DNA of 64,000 bases from Candidatus Zhuqueibacterota bacterium (GTDB lineage Bacteria > Zhuqueibacterota > Zhuqueibacteria > Oceanimicrobiales > Oceanimicrobiaceae). The stretch is from positions 151,152 through 215,151 of the forward strand of contig JAJDAF010000050.1 of NCBI GenBank assembly GCA_029261995.1, in the 5' to 3' direction. Positions within the stretch are counted from its first letter, which is position 1. Each line of letters starts with the position of its first letter. Shown piece after piece: positions 52,434 through 61,671 of the stretch. A program made the translations under genes and the position numbers. A model generated the notes under the pieces. The model saw only the letters and a list, made by a program, of their open reading frames with translations. It was not told the DNA's origin and did no database searches.

Positions 52434-53876
52434 ATGAGCTTTCGCAAGATTCTGTCCAATTCAGCGCTGGTTCTGGGAGGCGAGATAGCAGACCGTATTC
52501 TGCGTCTACTTCTGGTCCTTATGGCGCCCCGCATCCTCGGCGATGCTGCCTATGGCAAGTTTCATTTCGCCATCATGTACACCAATCTGTTTCTTATCCT
52601 GGCTGATTTTGGCATTCATCAACTGATCATCCGGGACATCTCAAGGGACCGGTCACGCAGCCAGAAATTGGCCTCCAACGGCCTTACGCTTAAGCTTATT
52701 CTGGCTTCCGCCACCATCGGTTTGATTTACCTTGTGACCTCTTTTTCAGGCAAACCCGCAGCCGATGTCAATGCTGTCTATTTCATGGGCTGGGCCATGA
52801 TCGCGGGCTCGTTCGGAGAGTTCTTCGCTTCGGTTTTTCGGGCGCACCAGAAGATGGGCTATGATGTCCTATCCACCCTGATTTTCGGCACGGTCGTGAA
52901 TGCGGCCGGCCTGTATGTACTCTTTGCCGGCTACGACTTCGTGGCTCTGTCTGGGGTCTACCTGCTGGCTCAGGTCGTGCGGCTGATTTACTGCATTATC
53001 GTAACTCAGGCCAAATTCGTGAAAATTCGGCTGGGAACCGACTTCGCGTTGATTCGCTATCTTGCCCGTGAGAGTTTTACATTTGGTATTCTGTACTTCT
53101 TTGCCCTGCTCTATACCAACGTCGATTCCACCATGCTTTCCTTCATGACCAATGATGAAACCACCGGCTGGTATGGCGTCTCCTACCGTCTCATCAATGC
53201 CATGATGTTCATTCCCGTGGCGGTGATGAAAGTGGTCTTTCCGGCACTCTCGCAATACTTCAAGGAGTCGGAGGAGATGTTCCAGTCTCTGTTCGAGCGA
53301 AGTTTCAAGATGATGCTCCTGATTGGCTTCTCGCTGGCGGCGGTGGTATACGGTTCCGCCGACCGCATTATCGTGGCAATGTGGGGCCAGGAGTTCATCT
53401 CCGGCGCGGGCGCCTTAAAGATTCTGGTTTGGGCGAACGCAATCATGTTTGTCGGCACCGTGCAAACCCATGCAACCCGGGCCTCCAATCGCCAGGGATT
53501 TACTGCGAAAGTGGTCGCCAGCAGCGCCGTGTTGAACGTTGTCCTCAACCTGATTCTGATCCCAAAGTATTCTTTATATGGCGCAGCTTTTGCTACGGTA
53601 GCGTCCGAATTATTTACATTTGCGTTTCACAACGTCTATCTCACGAGAACATTGGTCAAAACGCCGCTGTTTAAACTGGCTCCAAAAATCACTTTTGTTA
53701 CCGCGTTGACGATAATATATATTGCTGCGATTTCAGAGTTTAGCTTGGTTATAATTTTGCCCACAGCCTTCTTGCTAATCGGGGTTTTGGTGCTCATTAC
53801 CCGCTATTTTACCAGAGACGAATTGTCCTTCATGAAAGACCTGGTGAAATTACCGCGTAAGATCGCAGTTTCGTAA
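52434..53876 (+). CDS. Oligosaccharide flippase, MOP superfamily (Wzx-like), copy 2
   Basis: Polytopic protein of 480 residues with about fourteen membrane helices (LVLGGEIADRILRLLLVLMAPRILGDAAYGKFHFAI at the N-terminus). Same superfamily as the protein at 40573 but clearly a different sequence, so not a recent copy. It follows a 121-base gap with no clear promoter. With the polymerase-like gene nearby it could serve a second glycan. Confidence 0.86.
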   Translation: MSFRKILSNSALVLGGEIADRILRLLLVLMAPRILGDAAYGKFHFAIMYTNLFLILADFGIHQLIIRDISRDRSRSQKLASNGLTLKLILASATIGLIYLVTSFSGKPAADVNAVYFMGWAMIAGSFGEFFASVFRAHQKMGYDVLSTLIFGTVVNAAGLYVLFAGYDFVALSGVYLLAQVVRLIYCIIVTQAKFVKIRLGTDFALIRYLARESFTFGILYFFALLYTNVDSTMLSFMTNDETTGWYGVSYRLINAMMFIPVAVMKVVFPALSQYFKESEEMFQSLFERSFKMMLLIGFSLAAVVYGSADRIIVAMWGQEFISGAGALKILVWANAIMFVGTVQTHATRASNRQGFTAKVVASSAVLNVVLNLILIPKYSLYGAAFATVASELFTFAFHNVYLTRTLVKTPLFKLAPKITFVTALTIIYIAAISEFSLVIILPTAFLLIGVLVLITRYFTRDELSFMKDLVKLPRKIAVS

Positions 53877-53887
53877 ATGTAATGGGT

Positions 53888-53918
53888 GAAACAGTGGTTT
53901 GTTTTGAAACAGTAGTTT
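53888..53918. repeat. Tandem direct repeat upstream of the third AsnB-like gene
   Basis: GAAACAGTGGTTT (53888-53900) and GAAACAGTAGTTT (53906-53918) differ at one base and repeat with an 18-base period. They lie about 40-70 bases before the ATG at 53958. Direct half-sites with such spacing can be regulator binding sites, but no protein is suggested. Confidence 0.4.
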
Positions 53919-53957
53919 TTATCGCGTGTAGCATTTCGGAATGGAACTGACAGAAAT

Positions 53958-55898
53958 ATGTGCGGAATAGCTGGCATCATCAATCTCGACGAACGTCCTG
54001 TAAGTATGGGGATGCTTCGTTCGATGACCGACGTCATTCGTCACCGTGGCCCGGACGACGAAGGCTTTTATCTGAAAGGCAGAGTGGGGCTGGGGCATCG
54101 CCGCCTCAGTATTATCGATTTGTCCCGGGCCGGCCATCAGCCAATGTGCAACGAAGATGAGACCGTCTGGATCACCTTCAACGGCGAGATCTACAACTAC
54201 AAAAGTGTCAACGAGACGCTGAAAGCGAACCACACCTTTCGTAGCAGTTGCGACACAGAAACGGTTGTGCACGCCTATGAGGAATACGGCCACCACTGCG
54301 TTGACCACCTACGCGGCATGTTTTCGTTCGCTGTCTGGGACGAGAAGAGCAATCGTTTTTTCGCCGCGGTTGACCGCCTCAGAATCAAGCCTTTTTACTA
54401 CACCGTGGTGGGAGACACCTTTCTCTTTGCCTCTGAGATCAAGGCTCTGCTCGCCACCGGACTCGTGGAGAAGAAGCTGAATCACGAGGCGATTCACCAC
54501 TACCTTTCTTTGCAGGCCATCCCCGTGCCGATGACGATTTACGAAAATGTCTACACTCTGCCCGGCGGGCACGCACTGGAGGTAGAGAATGGCAAGGTGC
54601 GCGTCTTCTCTTATTGGGATATCCCATATCAGCAGTACGAAAGCGACGATGTCGAGACACATAGGAAGAAAGTTCGCGATCTGGTCTGGGAGTCGGTGGA
54701 AATGCGCATGATGAGCGATGTGCCGCTGGGCGCCTTTCTCAGCGGTGGCATCGATTCCAGCGCGATTGTCGGGATCATGAGCGAGCTTTCCAATCAGCCG
54801 GTGCAGACGTTTTCGATCGGCTACGATGTTGGCGGGCATGAATACGACGACACCTATTATGCCAATCTGGTCTCGAAAAAGTGTGGTACTGAGCACAAGT
54901 CGATTACCGTGACAGCCAACGACGTCCTGGCCCGGCTGCCTGGTTTTCTGCACCACCTGGATCAGCCGTCGAGCGACGCCATCAATAGCTACTTTGTTTC
55001 GGAGCTGGCGGCCAAAGATATCACCGTGGTGTTGTGTGGCCAGGGCGGCGACGAACTTTTCGCCGGTTACAATTCATTCAAGCTCGTCAACAAGTTCCTC
55101 CAACGCGATGCCAAGTGGGGGCGTGTGCCGAGCTTGCTGCGCAGCGGTATTGCCGGTTCGATGAAGATGCTGCCCAGTGAGTTGAGCGCGGTGCAGAAAT
55201 TCAACCGATTTTTGGGCGATTACGGCTCCTTCGTCAACAAATACGCCCGCATCCGCATGGAGCTTTATGAGGGAGAAAAACACAGCATTTACTCTGACGA
55301 ATTCATCAGCGGTTTGAATGGCGCGAACACTTTTTCCATCTACGAAGATTATTACAACCGCGTTCCGGACGAGGTGGATGCTTTGAACAAGGTTTCCTAC
55401 CTCGATCTGAAGACACATCTTGGCGATATCCTGATGCGCGACGTCGATGTCATGAGCATGGCCTTTTCTCTCGAAACCCGTGTTCCGCTGATCGACCACA
55501 AGCTTGTAGAATACGCCAGCGGCTTGCCGGCCAGTCTCAAATTGAAAGACGACGTGACGAAATACATTTTCGTCGAAAGCGTGCGCGATATTCTGCCGGA
55601 AGAAGTCGTCACCCGCAAAAAACTCGGGTTCAATTTTCCGTTCGCCATTTGGCTGCGCAACGAACTCTATCCGCTGGTTGATTTTGTCCTCTCTCGCGAA
55701 GCTGTGGAAGCGCGCGGCATTTTCCGCTACGATGCCATCGAGAAGCTGAAAGAAACCTTCCTGACCACCGAGATTACCTATCGCCGGGTCTGGGGACTTG
55801 TCCTGCTTGAGCTATGGTTGCGCCACGTGCACGATGAGGATGACCAGTTCCTTGCCGATGCTGTTGCGGCTGCGAGAAATCACAAAGTGGCCGCCTAG
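53958..55898 (+). CDS. asnB: Asparagine synthetase-like amidotransferase 3 (glutamine-hydrolysing)
   Basis: Full-length class II amidotransferase of 646 residues with Cys2 (MCGIAGI), HRGPDDEG, NGEIYNY, the SGGIDSS PP-loop from residue 262, CGQGGDELFAGY and LETRVPLIDH. The usual ARDRLGIKP reads AVDRLRIKP. It is followed directly by an FrhB-type iron-sulfur protein. As for copy 1, it may make asparagine or amidate a carboxyl group of a sugar or another acceptor. Confidence 0.9.
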   Translation: MCGIAGIINLDERPVSMGMLRSMTDVIRHRGPDDEGFYLKGRVGLGHRRLSIIDLSRAGHQPMCNEDETVWITFNGEIYNYKSVNETLKANHTFRSSCDTETVVHAYEEYGHHCVDHLRGMFSFAVWDEKSNRFFAAVDRLRIKPFYYTVVGDTFLFASEIKALLATGLVEKKLNHEAIHHYLSLQAIPVPMTIYENVYTLPGGHALEVENGKVRVFSYWDIPYQQYESDDVETHRKKVRDLVWESVEMRMMSDVPLGAFLSGGIDSSAIVGIMSELSNQPVQTFSIGYDVGGHEYDDTYYANLVSKKCGTEHKSITVTANDVLARLPGFLHHLDQPSSDAINSYFVSELAAKDITVVLCGQGGDELFAGYNSFKLVNKFLQRDAKWGRVPSLLRSGIAGSMKMLPSELSAVQKFNRFLGDYGSFVNKYARIRMELYEGEKHSIYSDEFISGLNGANTFSIYEDYYNRVPDEVDALNKVSYLDLKTHLGDILMRDVDVMSMAFSLETRVPLIDHKLVEYASGLPASLKLKDDVTKYIFVESVRDILPEEVVTRKKLGFNFPFAIWLRNELYPLVDFVLSREAVEARGIFRYDAIEKLKETFLTTEITYRRVWGLVLLELWLRHVHDEDDQFLADAVAAARNHKVAA

Positions 55899-55911
55899 AG
55901 GGTTTGGAAAG

Positions 55912-57336
55912 ATGGATATAGAACACGTCCTCGAAAACGGAAATTGCCACCAATGCGGCGTCTGCGTTGGCGTCTGCCCAACGGATGCCATCGGGTTGGA
56001 GCAGCACCCTCAGAAAGGCATGTACCCGACTTTTTTGCGCGAGGCTTGCACCGACTGCGATTTGTGCTACGTGGCCTGTCCTGGTGAAGCGTTTGATTGG
56101 GATGAGTTGCAGCAAGACACCTTTGGCCATGTGCCAGCAGACAAGGACATTGGCCACGTCCGCGAGTTCTGGAGCGGGTACACGACCTGGCAGGATATTC
56201 GCCAGCAGGCTGCCTCGGGTGGTATTGCGACGGCTATTCTTATCGCCCTTCTCGAAAAAGGAGAGATCGACGGCGCCGTTGTGGTGAGGATGGACGAGGA
56301 CAATCCCCTGCAGCCAAAAGTCTATATTGCCCGTAACCGCCAAGAAGTGCTGGAATCCCAACAGTCGAAGTACCTGCCCGTGCCGACCGCGGCCATCATT
56401 GAAGAGATTATGAAAGAAGATGGGCGGTTCGCTATTGTTGGACTGCCTTGCCACATTCACGGAATCCGCCTGGCTCAGCAAAAGATGCCGCGCTTGCGCA
56501 AGCGAATCGTGCTGCAGATCGGCTTGATTTGCGGTTTTCATCCGTCGTTCACCAACACGACCTATCTGATTCGCCGTGCCGGCGTCAAGAATTTTGACGA
56601 GATCAAGGAAATTCGCTACCGCGATGATACCTGGCCCGGTGGCTTCAACGTCATCAAAAAGGATGGCAGCAACCACATTTTGCATCCGGTGCAGGAGTTT
56701 TTCTGGGCGCACGCCGTTTTTGAACGAGTGCGCTGCGCCACCTGCACGGACGCCATGGCCGAGTTTGCCGACATTGTTTGCGGCGACGAATGGCGCGGCG
56801 GCGGTGTTCCGGACCGTCCCGATTATCAGGACGGCTGGTCTTACATCATGACCCGCACTGAGGCTGGCTCCCGAGCCGTTGACATGCTGGCTGCCGACGG
56901 CGTCCTGCATGTCGAACCGGCAGCGCGCAACATGGTCAAGCGAGGCATGCTGCCAACCATCAATCTCAAAAAGAAAAACGCTTTCGCGTACATCAAGATT
57001 CGCAAGTGGCTGGGTTTGGCCGTGCCCGATTACGGCAAACTTGCGCCGGCACAGCCATTGAAATTTAAAAACTATGTCGGCGCAGCCATTCTCATGGCCA
57101 CGTCGAGTTTGTTCGAGAATCATTTTGTGAACACGCTGTTTCTGCATGTGCCCACAAAATTCATGAGCCAGTTCCTGCGTGTCATGTACAAGTGTCTGTG
57201 CGATGCTGATGAGCTTGACAGCCTCAGAGATCCTGACTTTGTGGAAAAGCCTGAGTTGGAGACGGTCATTCGTGACAACAGGAAGCTGATTACTTCCTTT
57301 GACAAACCGAAATTGGTTCACGTTGAGCATGAGTAA
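55912..57336 (+). CDS. FrhB/FdhB-type iron-sulfur flavoprotein
   Basis: Protein of 474 residues related to the beta subunit of F420-reducing hydrogenase. Two ferredoxin-type cluster motifs lie at the N-terminus (CHQCGVCVGVCP and CTDCDLCYVACP), followed by the FrhB domain with ASGGIATAILIALLEKGEIDGAVV and FAIVGLPCHIHGIRLA. In exopolysaccharide clusters such proteins are often next to pyruvyl- or other modifying enzymes; their reaction is unclear. ATG 55912 is 13 bases after the AsnB stop; the open frame from 55798 overlaps it and is not used. Confidence 0.85.
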   Translation: MDIEHVLENGNCHQCGVCVGVCPTDAIGLEQHPQKGMYPTFLREACTDCDLCYVACPGEAFDWDELQQDTFGHVPADKDIGHVREFWSGYTTWQDIRQQAASGGIATAILIALLEKGEIDGAVVVRMDEDNPLQPKVYIARNRQEVLESQQSKYLPVPTAAIIEEIMKEDGRFAIVGLPCHIHGIRLAQQKMPRLRKRIVLQIGLICGFHPSFTNTTYLIRRAGVKNFDEIKEIRYRDDTWPGGFNVIKKDGSNHILHPVQEFFWAHAVFERVRCATCTDAMAEFADIVCGDEWRGGGVPDRPDYQDGWSYIMTRTEAGSRAVDMLAADGVLHVEPAARNMVKRGMLPTINLKKKNAFAYIKIRKWLGLAVPDYGKLAPAQPLKFKNYVGAAILMATSSLFENHFVNTLFLHVPTKFMSQFLRVMYKCLCDADELDSLRDPDFVEKPELETVIRDNRKLITSFDKPKLVHVEHE

Positions 57337-57395
57337 GAGATCGGACAAAGGTCGAGGGGCCGACGTTTCAGCATTAGTACAAGCCGCCGGTCTGA

Positions 57396-57412
57396 CGTCA
57401 TGCCGGATGACG
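57396..57412. other. Hairpin in the gap before the toroid-like gene
   Basis: CGTCAT (57396-57401) and ATGACG (57407-57412) form a perfect 6-bp stem with a 5-base loop; the 8-base palindrome TGACGTCA (57393-57400) overlaps it. No T run follows. Confidence 0.3.
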
Positions 57413-57436
57413 GATCGGTTCGTTTCAGGTTATATT
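57407..57436 (+). promoter_or_regulatory. Possible promoter upstream of the toroid-like gene
   Basis: ATGACG (57407-57412), 18 bases, TATATT (57431-57436). The -10 is good and the -35 moderate. It overlaps the hairpin, and the ATG follows at 57457 with GGAG upstream. Confidence 0.3.
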
Positions 57437-57456
57437 TTTGACGCGTCACGGAGAAG

Positions 57457-59292
57457 ATGAGTCAATACCTAGAAATCGCAAAAGGAATCCATTCCTGGTT
57501 GCATAGCCTGCAAGTGGCCGATGAGCCGGTCCATGCACAGGTGGCGGACAATCATTTTGACTTCAAGATTTCGCATCCCGTCGATGGTGAGATTACAGCG
57601 CGCCATCCCGTGACCGAAAGCGTCTTCTCCAGCAACGGCATCGCGCTTCGGCCAATCTCTCAGTCCGGCAGAAATGCGACACTTGCAGTCCACGACGGTG
57701 GCGGCATTTACGACCCGCTCGACGGCCGCGTGCCGGGCGAGCACTACGGCGCCAGCCATTTCGCGCTGCTGAGCGCTATCTTGTTTGCGGAAACGCATGA
57801 ACCAAATTATCTGGATTGCGCCCGGCGCGCCATCGATTTCCATCTGCGGACTTCCCCGTCTGAGTACCGGCCAATGTCGGAGTGGATGTACCACTGGGAT
57901 TTTCAGAATTACGCCTTCTGCCTGACGTATCGTTTGCTGCAAGAGCATCTGTCCGCGGAAGACAGGATGCGGTGGCAGCAGGGCTTGAAAAACTGGAAAA
58001 CAAATCATCGCAACAAGCTGACGAATTGGGCCGCGATGCGCGCCTGGGCTTTTGCCGAACGCCGAGACCTGCTGGGCACGATTCTGGACAGCCCCAAGGT
58101 CGATTGGAATCTGCGCTACGTTGCGAAAGCACGCAGTTCAGATGGTTGCTTCGATGATAATCACAATCTGAGCCGGCCGATTCAGTATCACATTTTCACG
58201 GTCGCGATTTTGCACAGAATTCATCTTCTGCGACCGGATGCCAGGCTCAAACGCTGGGTTGCGGACGGCATTGAGTATTTCCTGCCGTTTGTCGATCCTG
58301 ATGGCGACTTTAACTACCTTGGCCGCGGCCACGAGCAGATTTTCGGCTATGGCGCCGCGATCTACGCTCTGGAGGCGGGTCAGCAGGAAAATCTTGATCC
58401 AAGCCTTGGCAGCCTTGCAGGCAAGCTGTGCGACTATCTCATGCAGTTTCAGCGTGGCGACCATTTCCCGTTGGTGCTGAATGACAGGCAGGACGAGGAG
58501 CGGGCCGGCTGGTACGACTACCACCACCTGACCGTCTACAACGCTTTCCTCGGCGCGTGGCTCGGATTGGCGCATCTTCTCCGCACGCCGCGTCAAGCAA
58601 AGCAGCCGGTCGTGCCCGTGAAATCTACCTGGATTTCCGAGCCGACACAGACTGCCATCTATTCAAAGCCGGAGTATTTTGCTGCATTTTACGGCGGGTT
58701 GCCCGAGTATCTTTGCGAAGGCGGCATCACGCCCCATCATTTGTGGTGGAAGGATGTCGGCTGCATTTTTTCCTGTCCCGGCGGCCCGACGCCAGACCGC
58801 TTTGGCAAGAATAGCTACGGCAACGAGCGCAATTTTTTCGCTCCCATCGCCAAGAACGGCGTGGGATGGATTGCCCCTGCCAACGGAACCCGTTCTGAAT
58901 TCTTGCCGGACGATGACGCTCTGACCATGACTTACGATTGCGGGCTTTATACCCTCACCCGGAAAGTCCGCTTTGCCGAGGATGCCATCGCGTTTGAAGA
59001 TGAAGTTGAATTTCTCAGGGACGTCAAGTTCGAAGAATTCAGGCTGTTTAATCTGCCTATTGAAACCAATAAGTTGCGTGTGCAAACGTTGAGCCCGGAG
59101 AAAGTGCAACTCTCAGGCAGAGGGAGTTGCCTGGCGATTGAATTCCAAGGTGATGTGCTGCCCGTGGAACAGTTGGAATTTATTGAATCAGCCAAGGGAC
59201 AGGTGCAGACGCTTGCAAAACGTTTGCTGGACTTTTCTGCCAACGCAGGGGATAAACGAAGAATCAGCTACAGGATGACAGCAAGTGAGTAA
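57457..59292 (+). CDS. Alpha/alpha-toroid-like protein, possible uronate lyase, hydrolase or epimerase
   Basis: I do not recognise a precise family. The 611-residue protein has no signal peptide. Residues about 80-390 are helical with repeating Trp/His/Tyr-rich segments (EWMYHWDFQNYAFCLTYRLLQEHL, WAAMRAWAFAERRDLLGTIL, DDNHNLSRPIQYHIFTVAILHRIHLL) like the toroid of glucuronyl hydrolases, heparinases and C5-epimerases. Residues about 400-611 look beta-rich, as in the C-terminal sandwich of those enzymes. Absence of an export signal suggests a cytosolic role. It sits between an FrhB-type gene and a GT4 gene, with which it overlaps by 8 bases. Confidence 0.7.
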   Translation: MSQYLEIAKGIHSWLHSLQVADEPVHAQVADNHFDFKISHPVDGEITARHPVTESVFSSNGIALRPISQSGRNATLAVHDGGGIYDPLDGRVPGEHYGASHFALLSAILFAETHEPNYLDCARRAIDFHLRTSPSEYRPMSEWMYHWDFQNYAFCLTYRLLQEHLSAEDRMRWQQGLKNWKTNHRNKLTNWAAMRAWAFAERRDLLGTILDSPKVDWNLRYVAKARSSDGCFDDNHNLSRPIQYHIFTVAILHRIHLLRPDARLKRWVADGIEYFLPFVDPDGDFNYLGRGHEQIFGYGAAIYALEAGQQENLDPSLGSLAGKLCDYLMQFQRGDHFPLVLNDRQDEERAGWYDYHHLTVYNAFLGAWLGLAHLLRTPRQAKQPVVPVKSTWISEPTQTAIYSKPEYFAAFYGGLPEYLCEGGITPHHLWWKDVGCIFSCPGGPTPDRFGKNSYGNERNFFAPIAKNGVGWIAPANGTRSEFLPDDDALTMTYDCGLYTLTRKVRFAEDAIAFEDEVEFLRDVKFEEFRLFNLPIETNKLRVQTLSPEKVQLSGRGSCLAIEFQGDVLPVEQLEFIESAKGQVQTLAKRLLDFSANAGDKRRISYRMTASE

Positions 59293-60595
59293 CCAACCCG
59301 GAGATAGCGTCGGGATTGCATCATCGACTGCAGGCGAGGCGCCGTCAAACGGCGCCGCCGGTACGACGAAATCTGGAAAGCTGAAGGTGTTGTACATCAA
59401 CTACCTGTTCGACAGAACCTACAGTTCGGTTGGCGCAGCGGTTCATGTCAAGGAGTTTTCAGATGCCGCGCGCGCGATTGGCGTGAACATCCAGTCCTGC
59501 GATTTGAACAAGTTCGGCAGCGAGTCGGCGGCAGTTACTTCGAAGACGCGTGCCTGGCTGAAAAGTAAGCTGTCGCGTTATGTCGGCCAGTTCAACGCCT
59601 TGCTCTCGAATATCGGCTATTTCAAACGAGAGTGGCGGATGGTGGAGATGAAGAAGCCGGATGCTCTGCTTGTGCGCTACAATCTGCTGAATTTCTCGGC
59701 TGCTCTGGTTGCGCGTCTCAAGGGCATCCCTTTGATTCTGGAAGTCAATTCTCCGATGGCGCTGGAAAGCCGGCAGTTTAACAAGAACACCGTCAATCTA
59801 CCACTTGTGCTGGAATGGTTTGAAAAGCTTAACATGAAATTGGCCAGCAGGGTCTACGCTGTGTCGGATGCGCTCAAAGACTATCTTGTGAGTCAAGGGG
59901 TTTCCGCCACCAAGGTCAGCGTGGTTCCGAATGGCGTCAACGTGGAAAGATTTCATCCAAAACTGAGCGGGGCGGACGTACGTACCGCGCATGGACTTGA
60001 AGGCGCAATCGTGCTTGGCTTCGTGGGTTCTTTTCATTATTGGCACGGCGTTGAGAGCCTGGCGCCTTATGTTGAGCAGCTCTGCGCCAAATATGAGAAC
60101 GTTCGTTTCTTGCTGGTCGGCAATGGGCCTCTCAAAGATGAACTCGAGGCAACGTTCCGCGACAAGAGGTTGAGCGACAAGGTTGTCTTCGTCGGCTATA
60201 TAGAGCACGACAGGATACCGGAGTACCTCGCCGCGATGGACATCATGCTGGCGCCCTATCCGGCAATGGACTTCTTCTACTTCTCGCCGCTCAAGCTCTA
60301 CGAATACATGGCGGCAGGTAAACCGGCCATTGCTAGCAAAGTGGGCCAGATCGAAGAAATGCTGCAAGACGGAGTGAATGGCGTTTTGTACGAAGCCGGG
60401 AATTCTGAGCAGTTTCTGGCAAAGTCATGTCAGTTGATTGAAAGTGAGGCCCTGCGGCAAAGTCTTGGCCGGCGGGCCCGCGAGTTGGTTTGCGCAAAGT
60501 ATTCCTGGAAGACAAATGCTGCCGCTGTTGTGGGGCTGATTGAAAAGGCTCTGCAAGAACGGCGAAGCAGTTCCATCTCAAACGGGGAGTCTTGA
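59285..60595 (+). CDS. Glycosyltransferase family 4
   Basis: GT-B enzyme of 436 residues. The first 30 residues are Ser/Gly/Ala-rich and probably disordered. The core begins LKVLYINYLFDRTYSSVGAAVHVKEFSDAA, and the donor domain has VLGFVGSFHYWHGVESLAPYV, LLVGNGPLKDEL and FFYFSPLKLYEYMAAGKPAIAS. GTG 59285 overlaps the preceding gene by 8 bases. It is followed by another GT4-like gene. Confidence 0.87.
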   Translation: MSNQPGDSVGIASSTAGEAPSNGAAGTTKSGKLKVLYINYLFDRTYSSVGAAVHVKEFSDAARAIGVNIQSCDLNKFGSESAAVTSKTRAWLKSKLSRYVGQFNALLSNIGYFKREWRMVEMKKPDALLVRYNLLNFSAALVARLKGIPLILEVNSPMALESRQFNKNTVNLPLVLEWFEKLNMKLASRVYAVSDALKDYLVSQGVSATKVSVVPNGVNVERFHPKLSGADVRTAHGLEGAIVLGFVGSFHYWHGVESLAPYVEQLCAKYENVRFLLVGNGPLKDELEATFRDKRLSDKVVFVGYIEHDRIPEYLAAMDIMLAPYPAMDFFYFSPLKLYEYMAAGKPAIASKVGQIEEMLQDGVNGVLYEAGNSEQFLAKSCQLIESEALRQSLGRRARELVCAKYSWKTNAAAVVGLIEKALQERRSSSISNGES

Positions 60596-60599
60596 TAAG

Positions 60600-61646
60600 T
60601 TGGATAAACAACTCTCATCCAAGCGAGTTTTGCTGTTGACGGACTGGGTCGTGAAAAACAACGACTGGTCGTTTCTGCGAGAATTGCTCGCTCTGGGCTA
60701 CCAAGCTGAGGCGGTCGGCGTGGACATCACCAGGAAATACGGTTCGCGCGTGAAAAAGGTGATTCTACTGTGGAGCGGCTACGTGCTATTGGGCTTGAAA
60801 GGCTTTCTGCGCCGGAAGGATTTCGACGTGGTGATTGCCTATCAGGGTGTGGCCGGATTGTTCTATTCATTCTTCCGGCAACTGTTTTTGAACCAGCAGC
60901 CCGAACTCATCCTGATGGGATTTTTCTACAAGAAGAGGCACAATAAGTTCTACGCCAGCTTGCGTTACTACTTCACCCGGGCGGCGCTTGCCGGTGTTGA
61001 CAAGGTTGTTTGCCTTTCGACTATCGAAGCAGACCACTACAATGAGTATTTCAAGTGCCAGCAAAAGAAGTTCTTTTGTGTGCCTCTGAGTGTGAATGTT
61101 GAGAGGTACGAGAAGTTCAGAAACGGCGCCTTTGAAAGCAAGAATTACATCCTGACCGCCGGCAGCAGCAACCGCGACTACAAGACCTTTTTTGAGGCCA
61201 TTGCTGGCATCGACCGCAAAGTCGTGGTCTTCGCCAAGAAGTATAATGTTGCAGGTCTCAAGATTCCAGAAAATGTGGAAATGATCTATGATGTTTATGG
61301 CGATGCCTTTCTGACTTACATCAAGGAAGCCAGCTTTGTTGTCGTTCCTCTGGAAGACGCCGACGTGTCGTCTGGAATTTTGGTATTGCTGGAGTCGATG
61401 GCGTTGGGAAAGGCAGTCGTAATTTCAGATGCCTGGTGTGTTTCCGACTATGTCGAAGACGGCAAAACCGCGGTCATTTCAAAGATTCGTGACGCCGGTG
61501 ACTTGAGGAAGAAAATAGAGTCGCTGCTGGACAACCAGGATGAAGCCGAGAGGCTGGGCCGTGCAGCGCAGGAGAAAGTCATGAATCATTTCGCTGCGCG
61601 TAATATGGCGCTGGGAGTGTCTGAACTCGTGGAGCGTGGAGAGTAG
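60600..61646 (+). CDS. Glycosyltransferase, GT4/GT-B-like
   Basis: Protein of 348 residues with a divergent N-terminal domain (KRVLLLTDWVVKNNDWSFLRELLALGY) and a donor domain carrying ILTAGSSNRDYKTFFEAI, FVVVPLEDADVSSGILVLLESMALGKAVVIS. Two hydrophobic stretches (VILLWSGYVLLGLKGFL and LFYSFFRQLF) suggest membrane contact. TTG 60600 lies 4 bases after the previous stop with GGGGAG upstream; the longer frame from 60540 overlaps the preceding gene. Confidence 0.83.
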   Translation: MDKQLSSKRVLLLTDWVVKNNDWSFLRELLALGYQAEAVGVDITRKYGSRVKKVILLWSGYVLLGLKGFLRRKDFDVVIAYQGVAGLFYSFFRQLFLNQQPELILMGFFYKKRHNKFYASLRYYFTRAALAGVDKVVCLSTIEADHYNEYFKCQQKKFFCVPLSVNVERYEKFRNGAFESKNYILTAGSSNRDYKTFFEAIAGIDRKVVVFAKKYNVAGLKIPENVEMIYDVYGDAFLTYIKEASFVVVPLEDADVSSGILVLLESMALGKAVVISDAWCVSDYVEDGKTAVISKIRDAGDLRKKIESLLDNQDEAERLGRAAQEKVMNHFAARNMALGVSELVERGE

Positions 61647-61671
61647 AGCGTTTTATGAAACATAAAGAATT

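Noticed and set aside
19462..55898. Exosortase/PEP-CTERM-type system suggested by AsnB and sigma54 signals
   Set aside because: No exosortase, PEP-CTERM protein or PrsK/PrsR-type regulator is present in the window.
55774..57348. 524-codon open frame on the - strand opposite the FrhB-type gene
   Set aside because: It mirrors the coding frame of a well-supported gene and has no recognisable domain; a codon-bias shadow.
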